DNA of 64,000 nucleotides from assembly GCA_963924555.1 (NCBI GenBank), contig OZ004581.1, forward strand, positions 5,061,338 through 5,125,337, written 5' to 3'. The stretch comes from Crambe crambe (Eukaryota; Porifera; Demospongiae; Poecilosclerida; Crambeidae). Made by a program: the position numbers and the translations under genes. Numbering within the stretch: position 1 is the first letter of the stretch; the number at the start of each line of letters is the position of its first letter. Of the stretch, positions 43,637 through 55,708 are shown in pieces. The notes under the pieces are model-generated. The model made no database searches. It worked only from the letters and a program-made list of their open reading frames with translations, and was not told the DNA's origin.

Positions 43637-45478
43637 CAAGTGAGCGCAAAAAATGTCTTCTAAATAAAAAGTTAAGTAGGGATAGTCTAAAATCTAACTG
43701 GGCTGTATAATGTACTGCAGCCTCATATGAAAACAATCCCTACATTTACATTCACTGCAAATGTATGGATTGTTTTCATATGAGGCTGCAGTACATTATA
43801 CAGCCCAGTTAGATTTTAGGCTATCCCTTTTTATTTGGAAGAAATTTTTTGCGCTCACTTATTTCTATCCTTTTTTTAGTGCTTGAAGTTGAAAGTAAGT
43901 TTGTGTAAGTAAAGAATTGAGGGTGGCAGTATTTATCATCACTTTAACTGAGAGTATGCAGTGATTATACATGAGTCTACAGTACAGTACTATAGTCTAT
44001 AAGGGAAAAAGCATTTCGTGAAATGAAAAAAAGATGTAGGGATGACCACTACTCAAAAAAGTAAGGAAACAAGAAGGATGGAAATGGGATCAATCTTTGT
44101 TCTGTATATCCAGCCAACAATCCCTACATATACACACATTACTACACTATAATCTGAAGTTACCTGACGTATATGTAGGGATTGTTGGCTGGATATACAG
44201 AACAAAGATTGATCCCATTTCCATCCTTCTTGTTTCCTTACTTTTTTGAGCAGTGGTCATCCCTACATCTTTTTTTCATTTCACGAAATGCTTTTTCCCT
44301 TACTTGTTCCTGGTCTTTTTTCCTCTCTTTTATGGTTTTAGCTATGATTAGAGTTCATTCTTCTATGCGTATGCAGGGACAGATGAAAGAAGTTCTCCAA
44401 TAGTTCTCCAATAGCATACCAGCCCAATCATTATCGAGTCAAGGTGTTGTGTTGTTGAGCCATACTTGGAGGTCGAAGATGCTGAAATAGAGTCTACCGT
44501 GGTGAATCTAAATCCCCGAATCGATACAGTAGTGTATCATCATCATTATCCAGAGCTAGAGCTAGCTAGCTAGAGACAGCTGAGTAATATTATAATTTCG
44601 AATAATTGGATATTCAAATACATGCGCATGCGTATTATAGAAAAGATGGCTTCCTAATTGAATTAGTCGAGTGCTGCGCTCCATAGTGTCTCCTTTTTCA
44701 TCGACTCTTTCGAGGATCAACGAGTAGAAAAGATCGTAGTTGGTAGAATTTGGAGTGGATTTGTCCAGAAATCATGGCTGTAGCTTGAGTGGTTCGAGAG
44801 ATATGGTTGTCTAAGAAGAAGAAGAATAATAATAGAGAAGAAGAAGAATATAGCGATTTACCTGCTTGCCGTATTTCTGAAACGGTAAGCTCCCTGGTCC
44901 TGAAACTTGGTCTGCACATTGTAGTAGGCTCTAGTAGGCTGGATAATCATTCACAGTAGCTATTATTAGGTCTAAGTGGGGGAACTGGAATTTCACTTTT
45001 GTATTAGTCTATAGGCGGTGCGCGCGGCCGTCCGAGTCATCCCTACATAGAGAGTGCTACCGCACTCTCTGATACAAAGCCAGCTCTACATAAACCTATC
45101 TTTTTTCTTCTGTAGGCACATACACAATCTCTGGAAGAATTTATTCAGCTATTTATATTATTTAATATAAAACTTTACAGCAACAGCAATGTAAATGACA
45201 TGTGCATGGCATGGTAAAGTGAGCTGACTACACTACAGCCAAGTACTGGCTATAATACTACTATAGAATGAGCATCTGTGCAAGGATCAAGTGTCAGGAA
45301 GATCATCAGATAAGAATAAATAGCTAGCTAAACGATTGAACTGAAGACCTAGAGCTACTGAACTGATTAGGCTGCACTGTAGCCACATAATAATTATGCA
45401 CTATACGTGGCCCCACCCATACGCTCCGCCCCTTACTGACGTGTGCTTCAAAATGGCGTAGAATGATTAGCCAGTGGA
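43637..45478 (-). mobile_element. Inverted Helitron-family unit split by another element
   Basis: 43637-43973 is the 3' palindrome plus adjacent sequence, and 45073-45478 continues the same unit (TTTACAGCAACAGCAATG, then TTCAAAATGGCGTAGAA). The sequence between them (43974-45072) is an insertion. The unit's 5' end is cut at 45479 by a hairpin unit. Confidence 0.78.
43974..45072 (+). mobile_element. Element X: fold-back palindrome at one end, hairpin terminus at the other
   Basis: It starts TATAAGGGAAAAAGCATTTC, has a palindrome at 43992-44303 (arms with ATGTAGGGATGAC and a shared inner ATCCCTAC), and ends CATCCCTACATAGAGAGTGC with the hairpin partner GCACTCTCT and GATA. Its limits are given by the Helitron unit it interrupts. 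The middle (44310-44940) recurs inverted at 55709-56213 and the outer parts at 63371-63625. No protein. Confidence 0.7.
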
Positions 45479-45695
45479 ACAAAAGTCAATTTTAGAACTC
45501 GTTTTTTTCTTATGTCAGTGAATGAATTCTAGACTTTTAAACATTCTTCCCTCTTCTGTGTAGAAGTAGTATTTCACTGTAGCCTTCTGAGAACCTGTAA
45601 AGCAAGGGTAGAAGAGAAAGAAGAGTTTTAGTTTATACAGTCTTATGACCTTTGACCTGCCATCCCTACTTAGAGAGTGCTAATGCACTCTCGAT
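45479..45695 (-). repeat. Inverted 230-bp hairpin unit
   Basis: Same unit as at 11700-12975, in reverse, ending with the AGAGAGTGC hairpin near 45672-45692. Confidence 0.8.
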
Positions 45696-46316
45696 AATTA
45701 TGAAGTTTCCTGTGTTTTTAAGGTAAAGTAGTACTCTCCTGAATAAGAGCGCTATTTTGCACTACATGTACACATGATCTTGTGAGTTCCCAGATATGCG
45801 AGTTCCTGTGAACAGCTGGTTCATGTATATTATACTTTTTTGAGCAATGGTCATCCCGGAAATATTTTTCCCTTACTTGTATGTAAGTGTGCTGGTGCAC
45901 GGGCATCTATGTATCATTCAATAGGCTCCAGTATGGGTCACATTATGCAGGAATGTAGAATCATCCATGAATTTCAGTAGGTGTAGAATGAGGAGCAACA
46001 ATTGTGCAGCTATGCAGAGACCATACCATCATTATTGTAATAATTTTTATTTTGGTTATTACAGCTTACTTCTAATTGAGCTTTTACCTTATGTACAAGG
46101 TAATTGTTGTTGAACATGACCACAATAATAAATTAACACTGAATATTTAGGTATGTCATTGGGTACCTCCTATGATATTTTATGCTGAGCTAAACAATGT
46201 CATTCCCACCTGCTTCTCTGATTATGATTATCAATACATAATACTATAATACTAACTCAAAGTATTCACTGAAAATTAAGGATGTTACATTGACTGAGTA
46301 GCATTGACTATTATTA
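45696..46316. other. Non-coding; scrap of an element X palindrome arm
   Basis: 45838-45881 matches part of the element X arm (GAGCAATGGTCATCCC, TTTTTCCCTTACTTG). The rest shows nothing. Confidence 0.5.
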
Positions 46317-48160
46317 GTCAGGTCAATTCTGTCAGATTTTTCATGAAATTGAAAAAAACTGGACCAAAGTGTATAAACTTGCACAGTGATTTATCATTGT
46401 ATACTGAAGCTTTTTGGAAGGGGTGCCATTTATTTCTTCTCACAGGATCAGAAATATGAAGTTTCCAACATTTGTATCTTCCGTTGCGATATGCGCGAAA
46501 ATTTTATTTTTCGCGCGACCAGTACAATGTATGGTGAAAATGCGCGAATATTACAAAGCGCGAAAATATATTAGGCGGTTTGCAGGTGTCAAAGTGATTG
46601 ATGGTCCTGCGATTGTACATTCATTGTCCACCTCCACTGTTAAAACACTTGACCAATATGCTGATGAAATATTTGTACCGTGGACTGTAGACGCACTTCA
46701 CAACTGCGATAGGATCGACATTGTTTGGGATCTTTACAAAATGTCCAGCCTCAAAGAATCAACCAGGCAGAAGAGAGGCAAAGGTATCAGAAGAAAAGTT
46801 AGTGGACAAGTCAAGCTACCAACTAATTTTCCAGACTTTCTTCGTGATGCAAAGAACAAAGAAGAACTTTTTAGTTTCCTTTCTAGCAGAGCATCCACCC
46901 ACATTTACCCTGTTGGGAAAGAAGTTTATATCACATCAGGTATGATACTAATTGTAGATTTGCAAATTACAGTCATGAATATTATGTTCACTTAATTTAC
47001 AGGTTCATCTGTAGTCTGCCAAGGAACCAGTAGAACTATGATGGAATGTGATCATGAAGAAGCAGACACCAGAATCTGTGTACATATAATGGATGCATTG
47101 GATAATGGAGCAAAGAAAGTCTATGTAAGAACTGTAGATACAGACGTCATTGTTGTACTTGTGGGAGTTTTCAGTGAACTACAGAAGAAATGCACAGATA
47201 TTGATGTATGGGTAGGCACTTTCACTTCTACCACATTAATACCATCTGCCAGCATCTTGGTGAACGGAAATCCAAAGCCTTATATACCTTATTTTCATGC
47301 TTTCACCGGCTGTGATACGAATTCTCAATTTCTTGGTAAAGGGAAAAAATCAGCATGGACATGCTGGAAATCGCTAGATGCTGCTACTGAAGCATTTCTT
47401 CATGCTTTTGAAAATCCATTTCAGTTATTGGAGATATCTTCACCCACATTTACTCTGCTTGAGAACTTTACATGTATCCTGTATGATAAAACTACCTGTA
47501 TTTGTCATGTGAATGAATTGAGACAAGAGCTTTTTTCCAAGAGAGCAAAATTGATGGAAAACATTCCACCAACACAGGTATTGCTATACCCCTAATCATA
47601 CTCTTTGTGTTTGTTCACCATGTTTTATTATTTTAGGCTGCATTAGTTCAGCATTGTAATAGAGCTCTTTACCAGGCATCAATATGGACTACCTCTCTGA
47701 GAGCACAACAGAATTGCCCATTGCCTGATGGATTTGGCTGGAAGGTGGAAGACAATAAATGAAAACCAGTGTGGACAGATTTACCAGAAGTAGCAAAAGC
47801 CTGCCAAGAACTCTTGAAGTGTGGCTGTAAGGCTCATCCTCTGTGTACCAGAAGATGCAAGTGCAGAGATGCAGGTCTCTCTTGCACAGCATTGCGTAAT
47901 TGTGGGGGACATTGTGACATGTGAACAATATAATTATTATTTTCGTTTTTTTTAAATTTCGCTATATAAAGTCTATTGATCGCGAAAATTTAAAAGATCG
48001 CGCATATCGCAAAACAATTGATAAACTTCCTCTGTGCCTCATTTCTCACCAAAAAAGCTAAGCAGGTGGCACCCCTTCCAAATTGCTTTAGTATAGGCTA
48101 GTAAATAAAATTTTATGCTTTGGTCCAGAAATTTTTGATCAAAATCAGAATTGACCTGAC
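46317..48160 (+). mobile_element. DNA transposon with about 190-bp terminal inverted repeats and a nuclease-like/CXC gene
   Basis: The left end GTCAGGTCAATTCTG is mirrored at 48146-48160. Further inverted matches lie inward: CTGGACCAAAG, TTTGGAAGGGGTGCCA and GTTGCGATATGCGCG. TA lies on both sides, fitting a TA target duplication. The coding exons sit between the repeats, so the gene is probably part of the element. The superfamily is not known to me. Confidence 0.72.
46586..47924 (+). CDS. Transposon-borne protein: nuclease-like core with C-terminal CXC (tesmin-type) domain, 5' part absent
   Basis: Exons 46586-46939, 47003-47577 and 47637-47924 join in phase. Landmarks in order: IDGPAIVHSL, DRIDIVWDLY, STRQKRGKGIRRKV, CDHEEADTRIC, VDTDVIVVLVGVF, YFHAFTGCDTNSQFLGKGKK, LYDKTTCICHVNELRQELF, ENIPPT, then CGCKAHPLCTRRCKC...C..C...C. 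The acidic HEEADTR and VDTDV sites resemble FEN/PIN-type nucleases (inference). I know this protein as a repeated family in cnidarian and sponge genomes, with a long N-terminal region not present here. An in-frame TGA at 47760-47762 stands where the family has Trp. The phase 1 start with no upstream exon suggests an internal deletion, so the copy is probably non-functional. Confidence 0.7.
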
Positions 48161-48285
48161 TATAGGGAATATCATCTCTCTCACAGTCAATGTGTGTCAC
48201 TCAGGTTGCACAACACAACACACACATGTCATGCGTGAGGTTGGTAAGACCTTTGTCCATTGCTTTATCACAGGTAGAGGTCATA

Positions 48286-49135
48286 CTTATGAGCGCAAAA
48301 AATTTCTTCTAAATAAAAAGGTTAAGTAGGGATAGCCTAAAATCTAGCTGGGATATGTACTGCAGCCTTGTATGAAAACAATCCCTACATTTACATCCAC
48401 TACCTATAGCTAGCTATGGCAGTTGTAAAAATAGGGATTGTTTTCATACGAGGCTGCAGTACATATCCCAGCTAGATTTTAGGCTATCCCTACTTTTTAG
48501 AAGAAATTTTTTGTGCTCACTTGTTTCTTTTCTTTTTTCTTAGTGCTTGAAGTTGAAAGTAAGTTTGTGTATGTTATAAGGAATTGAGGGTGGCAGTATT
48601 GACCGTCACTTCAACTGAGAGTATATGTAGTGATTATTAACTTGACATGAAGCTACAGTACGTACAGTACAAAGGTATACCTTATCTTTTTCTTTTGTAG
48701 GTACATACACAGTCACTGGTTGAGCTATTCAGTTTTGTCTATTAGCTATTTAATATCAAAATTTACAGCAACAGCAATGTAAATGATATGTGCATGGTAT
48801 GGTGAAGTGAGCTGACTATACTACTGGCTATAATACTACTATAGGATGAGCATCTGTACTGCAATGCAGCAAGGAGTGACTGGAACATCATCAGATAAGA
48901 ATAAATAGCTAGCTTAAACTGAAGACCTAGCTTATACATGGCTCCGCCCATAAGCCCGCCCCCTACCGACGTGCGCTTCAAAATGGCGTAGAAAGATTAA
49001 GCTAGTGTCTGTTATTATCAAATAGTGAAGTAGAGCCTTAGTCAAAACTAATAGCAAAAGATCAGCCTCTAGGTGCCGCTAACAGATGGCTAAAGCAGAA
49101 TTTTGATGACTATAGCCAGTAAGCCGGTACGTCGA
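48286..49135 (-). mobile_element. Inverted Helitron-family unit, near complete
   Basis: The palindrome at 48290-48530 is followed by the usual interior and the inverse of TCGACGTACCGGC ending at 49135. The terminal CAAG has decayed. It is followed by an (ATT)n run (49139-49159). Confidence 0.8.
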
Positions 49136-49162
49136 TCTGATTATTATTATTATTATTATCCT

Positions 49163-49378
49163 TATAAAGAAATTGAACAAAAGTCAATTTTAGACATCGT
49201 TTTTTTTCTTATGTTAGCGAATGCATTTTTGGTTTTTGAACATTCTCCTCTCTTCTTTGTAGATGTAATAATTCACTGTAGCCTTCTGAGAACCTGTAGA
49301 GTAAGGGTAGAAGAGAAGAAGAGTTTTTAGTTGGTACAGTCTTATGACCTTTGACCTGCCATCCCTACTTGAGATAGT
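49163..49378 (-). repeat. Inverted 230-bp hairpin unit
   Basis: Starts TATAAAGAAATTGAAC and ends CCATCCCTACTTGAG; the hairpin arm has decayed. It keeps the order Helitron unit, TAA run, hairpin unit seen elsewhere. Confidence 0.75.
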
Positions 49379-49900
49379 GTGATTGTGAGATGATTCTACT
49401 AGCTAGTAGTTTGAGTTGTTTTTTTTTGTTTTTTTATGTTTTTTTAAAATATTTTTTTGAGAACTTAATTGAGAGCTTCTTATCCGGTCATCAGGGGAGA
49501 ACCCAGTTCGATCATCACCAACCATAAGTTTCGGTCCCATTAGTCTCCCGACCTATGGCCAGCTACGAAAAGGGTGGGACCACTCCCACAGGAGTCCGGA
49601 CTGTAGGATATGTCTCTCGAACTTGACTGTTGTTTTTCTGTCTTGAGTGACACATTAGTCTATTGGCTTTTGGTGTGCAAATTACCACATTGGTTGATTT
49701 TTCCTATCTAATGTGAGTCTGAGTAGTTGTTATACTACATAGACTTAAATTATGTACCTGATGGCTGAGGATTCTCATATCTGATTCAGCTTTTCTTTTT
49801 TCTGTCACCATGTGCTCTACTGCACATGTCATTTTAATTTCATGCATAATGTATAAGTTTGTGGTATGTAGTGTAAATTAACTGGTTGTAGCATAACTTA

Positions 49901-49937
<37 letters not shown>

Positions 49938-50265
49938 ATGCACCACTTCTCCCCATGCTGCTTAATACCCACAATAGAGCTTGCCCTGCCCCTTATGCAG
50001 GTATGTGGTATCACGCCCCTTTCATCTCTAAATTAAGTGCAAGCCCAGCAAATGAATTTATAGCACATGCACATTTTACATGTTCTCTTATCTGTGTTGC
50101 TGTAATTGAAATTTTACCCTGATAAAACATTCATTCAATGTGTCCACACTTATTATAATGGTGGACATGTAGTGATCTAGCACTCCCTCCATCTCTACTT
50201 GTTGACCTTTCCACTTATACATACATGGCATTTATCATTTTCTTAACAATGGTAAATGGTATATA
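49379..50265. other. Non-coding; (GT)n run at 49903-49936
   Basis: A T-rich stretch, a conserved-looking patch at 49480-49620 of unknown kind, and a 34-base GT microsatellite. No gene seen. Confidence 0.5.
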
Positions 50266-50406
50266 CAGCGAAACCTCCAAATAACAGGGACAGGTTTTTA
50301 GAGAGGTTGGCACTTTTTAGAGGTTATAATTATTATAGGAAAGGTCATTTCTTCCATCGAGTTGTTTGGCTTCTTTTCGGAGTCCCCTTGTTCGGAGGTT
50401 TCACTG
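50266..50406. mobile_element. MITE of Tc1/mariner-pogo type
   Basis: 141 bp with inverted ends CAGCGAAACCTCC and GGAGGTTTCACTG, flanked by TA on both sides (50264-50265 and 50407-50408). CAGYGAAACCTC ends and a TA duplication are usual for pogo/Tigger-like MITEs. Confidence 0.85.
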
Positions 50407-50909
50407 TAATCATGGCAGTTGTTTTATGAGGACTTTCTTGTGTTTATGTAGGAGTTCCTGTGGAGAGCTGGTTCATGGATGATTCTAATTCCCATTCCTG
50501 GAATCACCACCATACTGGATTGTCCACAGACATTTGGGACTAGTGGCATATGCATGCACTATGTATTAGCTATCATGCACCAGCACATTAATTATTCATC
50601 AAGTTGGTGGTTGCAACATTAACCATAATTATAATTTTGACATTCTTTGTGGTAATACTGTACATTACATGGGAGGGGCTACTAACTGCATTGCGTATAT
50701 AAAATTGACTACTTGCCATTTCTTTCTTCGCCCTCTCCTCTGTAGCGTGTCGGCTATTTGCAGGCTCACGGGTATAGATTACTAAAACTGTCCGTTGTGA
50801 CTAGTTCTGGAGAATAGGAGGACGGTTAAACTTCTTAACTAGCAAAGAATTATATATTGGTGAGTGAACTGTTGAGATCAGTAGATCTGGTAGCTACATT
50901 AAGAGTTTT

Positions 50910-50941
<32 letters not shown>

Positions 50942-51436
50942 GGAGGTTGACCCTGGGATGCTTTTGGGTCCATTAGATTAAGCTTATACCAGGACCATTA
51001 TTATTATCAGCTACTGTACATCAACTTAAAGTTTGTAGCTATGATCTTGTGGATGTGTAATTAGTTCTTCACCCTTTTTTTTTAGTTTGGTGACTATCAA
51101 ATCATGTCAAAGTATGGTAAGCTACCTGTACAGTTACGACTTACAATATTATTGCTAGCTATGTCTCATGTCTCAGGCACAAGTCTTAGTTGAACTGAGT
51201 TGTAGCTAGCTACAATTTCTGGGCTTTACCTAGACTGGCCAGCTATCGTGGGAGCAAAGGGCCAGGGGGTTTCAATGGAAACCACAGAAACCACTCTAAA
51301 TCCGCCACTGATATGCGGCGTGCGTCATCCCTACATAGAGAGAGCTGCCGCTCTTACTCCGTACAAATGTGAAACACTTTCAGATATCCTTCTACAGCAA
51401 ATTCAATCATTGTCTCGTACATAATGCAGACCAGTA
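50407..51436. other. Non-coding; T run and repeat ends
   Basis: A 28-base T run lies at 50914-50941. 51325-51355 has CATCCCTACATAGAGAG with a weak hairpin, a loose copy of the hairpin terminus. AAATCCGCCACTG at 51299-51311 looks like a lone MITE end. No gene. Confidence 0.5.
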
Positions 51437-52262
51437 GCGTAGGCTACCGATTATCGAACGGCACCTATTGTCGGCCGTATTATCGACTACTTAGTATACG
51501 GAAAGTCTACGGTAAACAAACGTAAACGGAGTCTAAGAAATGGCTGCACTGAAAAATATATGGGGAAAACTTAAGCTCTAGAGAGAAACAGGATTTCAAC
51601 AGCAAGTATTTATCGACTGCAGTATGAAAGTAAGTTACTAGCTCACGTTACCCATCGCCATTGGCTCCGGAAGATCGCTAAAAGCTACGAAAGCTATCGA
51701 CTTAGAATCGAATTTGGTGCTTGTTTAGTGAGGACTGTATGGATAGATTATGACTGGATTCTGTAGAATATGTAACACAGACCAATGAAGACTGTGTCTG
51801 AAAAGTATCACCTGAATCCAGCGAAAAGGAGAGCTTCTGCAGCAGTTCCATTCCACCATTAAATTGTGAAGCAGTTTATGATTGAAAAGCTTCGTTCATT
51901 TTTTATATAATTTGTTATGATGATGTATTTTATAGCATAAAATAGTATAACAGTGTCTTTTTAAGGGCCCTAACATATAGTGGAGCAAAACTGAAAGAAA
52001 GAATGGAACAGACGATGATTGATATTATGATTTTCAACGGGTGGTCGAAAATAGGTAATGGTGGTCGATAAATGATTTCACACTTGACGTAGCAGATTCA
52101 GCATAGCAAAATTTCTATCCAATTGTGAGAAAAATAATTCATATGACGTTATAGAGAAATGAAATTATCTTTCCTATGGTTGTTGTTTGAGACTTTGACG
52201 ACCATCGGTGAGGGAGTTATGGTGCGAAAAATAACTTCTGGCCGTTAATCGGTAGGCTACGC
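51437..52262. mobile_element. Non-autonomous DNA transposon, 826 bp, TA-flanked
   Basis: The inverted ends GCGTAGSCTACCGATTAWCG match over about 20 bases, with TA on each side. The interior has no open frame with a known motif. Confidence 0.7.
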
Positions 52263-52439
52263 TATGCATGCCTAATTGAAATTACGGGGCTTCCATGGTA
52301 ATAACAACAATAATAATAATAGCTGCCTGAAGGAATCAGAGCTACATGATATGCATGCAAATCGAAACAACAGAATTGAGTGATTATAGTGATGATATGA
52401 GAGCCTGTATCAAAGAGGAAGTAGAAGATGATAATGGAA

Positions 52440-54062
52440 TGATTTTGGTTGCTACAAAAGATGTCAGCCAACAGGGATGTAGGTCTGGAAGTGAAAGTAA
52501 CCTCGGAAGGTAGGCTTCCTCTTGGGGCTCCACTTGGTACACCTGAGTATATCAAAAAATTTGTCGTATCAAAAGTATCTGAGTGGTCAGAGGAAATTGA
52601 ACTTCTTAGTAAGATTGCTAAAACCCAACCTCATGCTGCTCATGCTGTACTTACTCATGGGTTATGTAGTAAGTGGCGTTACCTCTCACGTGTTACTCCT
52701 GATATATTATGTGCTCTTATCCATCCACTTGAAGAAATTATCCAAACAAGATTTGCTCCAAATCTAACTAACCAACCTCCTTTTAATGACAATGAACGTG
52801 ACCTTCTATCCTTACCAGCTAGATTGGGTGGCATTGCTTTAACCAATCCCCTGAAAGATTCTGATTCTCAGTTCTTGGCTTCTCTCAAAGTCACTGAGCC
52901 ATTGAAAAAGGCTATTTTATCACAAGTTCCTGACTATACATATGAAATCATGAGTGAGCAGATGAAAGCCAAGGCTGAAGTACACAACTTGAATTGTGCA
53001 AAATCCTCTACAGAAGCCTCTCGAATAAAGTAATTTCTTCCAGACAATCTTAAGAGAGCTATGGATCTTGCTTCTGAAAAAGGTGCCTCCAGTTGGTTAA
53101 CCACATTGCCAATTGATGAGTATGGATTTGCTCTTCATAAAGGTGCCTTCCATGATGCTTTAGCCCTAAGATATCAGGGGCGGATCTAGCCCTTGAAATT
53201 GATAGTCTTCCACCTGTCACTTGCGCGCGCGGGGCCACGCCCGCCTTTGCTTAGCCACGTCTATTTCACAATATTTAAACAGTATCATGTCAGGCAGCTG
53301 TCTACCTACAGCTAGCTAAACTTCTAGTAGCTGTAGCTTGTAGCTAGCTGCTAGCAATAAACTGTACTGGCTGAAACTAAGTGGCTGCTTATCCAGCGCA
53401 CGCGCTGACGATCTTTACCTAATATCCAAAATAATTGACCGTCTTCTGGAATACGGAAGAAGACTGCCTAAATCCGCCCCTGGATATGGATGGCAATTTT
53501 CATAATTGTGATTGCGGGAAAAAAATTTTCGAGTGAACATTCACTTTCATGTCCAAGAGGGGGTTTTCCTATCATTAGGCATAACGAGATAAGAGATGTT
53601 ACTGCTAATTTGCTCTCTGAAGTTTGTAATGATGTGAAGATAGAACCTGGCCTGCAAGCTCTCACTGGGGAAGTGCTTTCCGGAGCTAGTGCAATTGGAG
53701 ATGATGGTGCCCGTCTAGATATTTCAGTCAACGGGTTTGGGGTGGAAGACATGAGAAAACCTTCATAGATGTGAGGATATTCAACCCGCATGCTCCTTCA
53801 AATAAGAAATCCACCCTGTCATCTTGTTATAGGAACCATGAGAGACTTAAGAAAAGAGCATATGAACAGAGGGTAAGAGAAATCGAGCATGCTTCCTTTA
53901 CTCCACTGGTTCTCTCAGCTACTGGTGGTTTTGCAAGAGAGGCAACTATATTCTATAAACGTCTGGCTTCCTTACTAGCTACAAAATGGGAACAACCGTA
54001 TAGTTTAACCATTGACTGGCTGAGATGCACCATCACTTTCTCTCTACTCAGATCTGCTGATA
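52440..54062 (+). mobile_element. RLE-type non-LTR retrotransposon remnant (3' coding part)
   Basis: Pieces read GAPLGTPEYIKKFVV, KTQPHAAHAVLTHGLCSKW, LPARLGGIAL, then CGKKFSSEHSLSCPRGGFP with IIRHNEIRD, VKIEPGLQ, DDGARLDISV, FIDVRIFNPHAP and LVLSATGGFAREA. The CxC...H...C knuckle, the RHNE motif and the D...DVR acidic sites fit the restriction-like endonuclease end of R2/R4-class LINEs (inference). The copy is broken, with a MITE inserted in it and a few frame breaks, and the RT core is not in view. Confidence 0.6.
53175..53482. mobile_element. MITE inserted in the LINE remnant
   Basis: 308 bp with inverted ends CAGGGGCGGATCTAG and the inverse of CAGGGGCGGATTTAG. GATAT is repeated on each side. 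It splits the LINE reading between [14 protein letters not shown] and YGWQF. Confidence 0.85.
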
Positions 54063-55065
54063 TATATATATATTAATAATAATTATTGTTCAAATCGAGT
54101 TCGAAAGTTATCAGAAGAGTATTATGATTTTGTTAACAGCATACTAGATTGGTCATCAGCTCAGAAAGCCTGTTTTTACATCTTGTATGCAAATATCTCA
54201 CCTTTGATCAGAGGCATGGACTTTAAATTTGCTACAGCCTTTAACATACCCTAGCATTTGTTAGTGCAAACTTTGGAGTGGAAATATCAAACCTTATGTG
54301 AAATACAGACTCCAACATTTGTATTATTTTCAGTAGGGATTGTACGATGAATTCCCTCTATGACATCACAAGTAAGCCCCGCCCCAAACAGCATATAAAT
54401 GAAATGACCAACTTCTACTGCTATTTTCTCAGTGAGACTTTCACCAATGTTTCTCATATTTCTTTCCCGCATGCAGAACAACCTAAAAATGTAAAATGAT
54501 TTTTTCATTTCAGTTACCCTTTAAGTGTCTTGGGTGAAACGTGAACACTTTTACAGATCTCTTCAAGTGTTGGAGAAGTAAGGTAAAAGTGGGTGTGGTG
54601 AGGCAAAAAAATATTTTCCGCGCATAAATAGCTGAAACTCCCTCTAGATCCGCCACTGCATATCAAAGTGAAAAAATTCTAGCTCCCTGGCCTCACGCTA
54701 ATAATCCTGGCTTTCTTATTCACCAGATTGTGTTATTTCTGGCATGTAGTCTATGTTCTCTCAGTGTTCTTGGTTTTCCTTGTGCCTGGCTATTAATTAT
54801 GGTCTGTAGCATGCACCTTGTCGAAATGTTCACTTGTGATGACATCACGAATTCGCCTAGACTGTCGTTCTGTCCGTTACTCTTGGTCCATTCGCTGAGA
54901 TTTGTATGTGTTCTGCTTGAATCTACTAAAGTAACAGCTGGTGGCTAGGCCTACTCCATTTTTTTTTTCAATCCTATCCGTCATGTTGGTGCAAGTATTG
55001 CGTGGGTGTACATGAATGTGCGCGGTGTGCTATTATTACGTACCACCATCATGCATAGAGTCGAT
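54063..55065. other. Non-coding; repeat pieces
   Basis: A MITE end (CTAGATCCGCCACTG) is at 54643-54657. 54937-55080 matches 62966-63100 (CAGCTGGTGGCTAGGCCTAC, GTGGGTGTACATGAATG), a copy of an unnamed repeat. No gene. Confidence 0.5.
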
Positions 55066-55540
55066 CCCAGCACTTAGTCTGGCATCTGCCAGCCCAGTTT
55101 TTCTTCTTTTGGGGGGATGAGGAAGAAAGTGGTCTGGGAGCTCTAGCATCAACTACTTGTGATGCCTGCATGCTAGCTCTCAAAAATGATTTAAATTGTG
55201 CGCGTTCAATAATTTTCCGAAGGCAGTCGGTAGAATTACCGATTGCCCTTGAAAATCGCTGATACAACTTCCAGCCATTCAGGCTTCAGGCCAGGTATTC
55301 CTAGCTCTTTAAACACAGCTCTTGGTTACTTCTAGCTCTGCCAACCTGGAATAAATCGTGGGTGTGTCTCGCCAACATTAATACTACTTCACACGATTGA
55401 ATAGAGCAATCTGATTGGCATGCAACTATAGCTGCGCGCATGGGCAACACAAATAGTTGATGCTAGAGCCACCGGACCACTTTTCTTCCCAAAAAGAAGA
55501 AAAGCTGGGCTGGCGATGCCAGACTACCCAGCACTGTGTC
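55066..55540. mobile_element. MITE with about 105-bp terminal inverted repeats
   Basis: The ends CAGCACTTAGTCTGGCATC and the inverse of CAGCACTGGGTAGTCTGGC type pair over roughly 100 bases with small gaps. It sits inside the repeat that starts at 54937. A perfect small hairpin (GTCTCGGCAC, 4 bases, GTGCCGAGAC) follows at 55538-55561. Confidence 0.65.
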
Positions 55541-55708
55541 TCGGCACTTTGGTGCCGAGACAAAAAATTGACCAATTTTAGCAGCTGTTTCTAATAGCCG
55601 GTGGAAACAAACTACAGTGAATCAGGAGCTGAAACTCTGTGATGTTGTAGCCAGAAGGTCTGCATTTTGTCAGAAGGTGTAAAAATCTAGAATTCATTCG
55701 CTACTAAG

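Noticed and set aside
44698-44919. Minus-strand frame MCRPSFRTRELTV, also at 63349-63621
   Set aside because: It is part of element X repeat sequence with a GAA microsatellite; no protein family resemblance.
46414-46585. Coding N-terminus of the CXC-domain protein reading MEGVPFISSH...
   Set aside because: This stretch is terminal inverted repeat, matched in inverse at the other end; coding starts after the AG at 46584-46585.
49500-49630. tRNA or tRNA-derived SINE (CAGTTCGATCATC looks like a B box)
   Set aside because: No matching A box at the right distance and no cloverleaf could be drawn.
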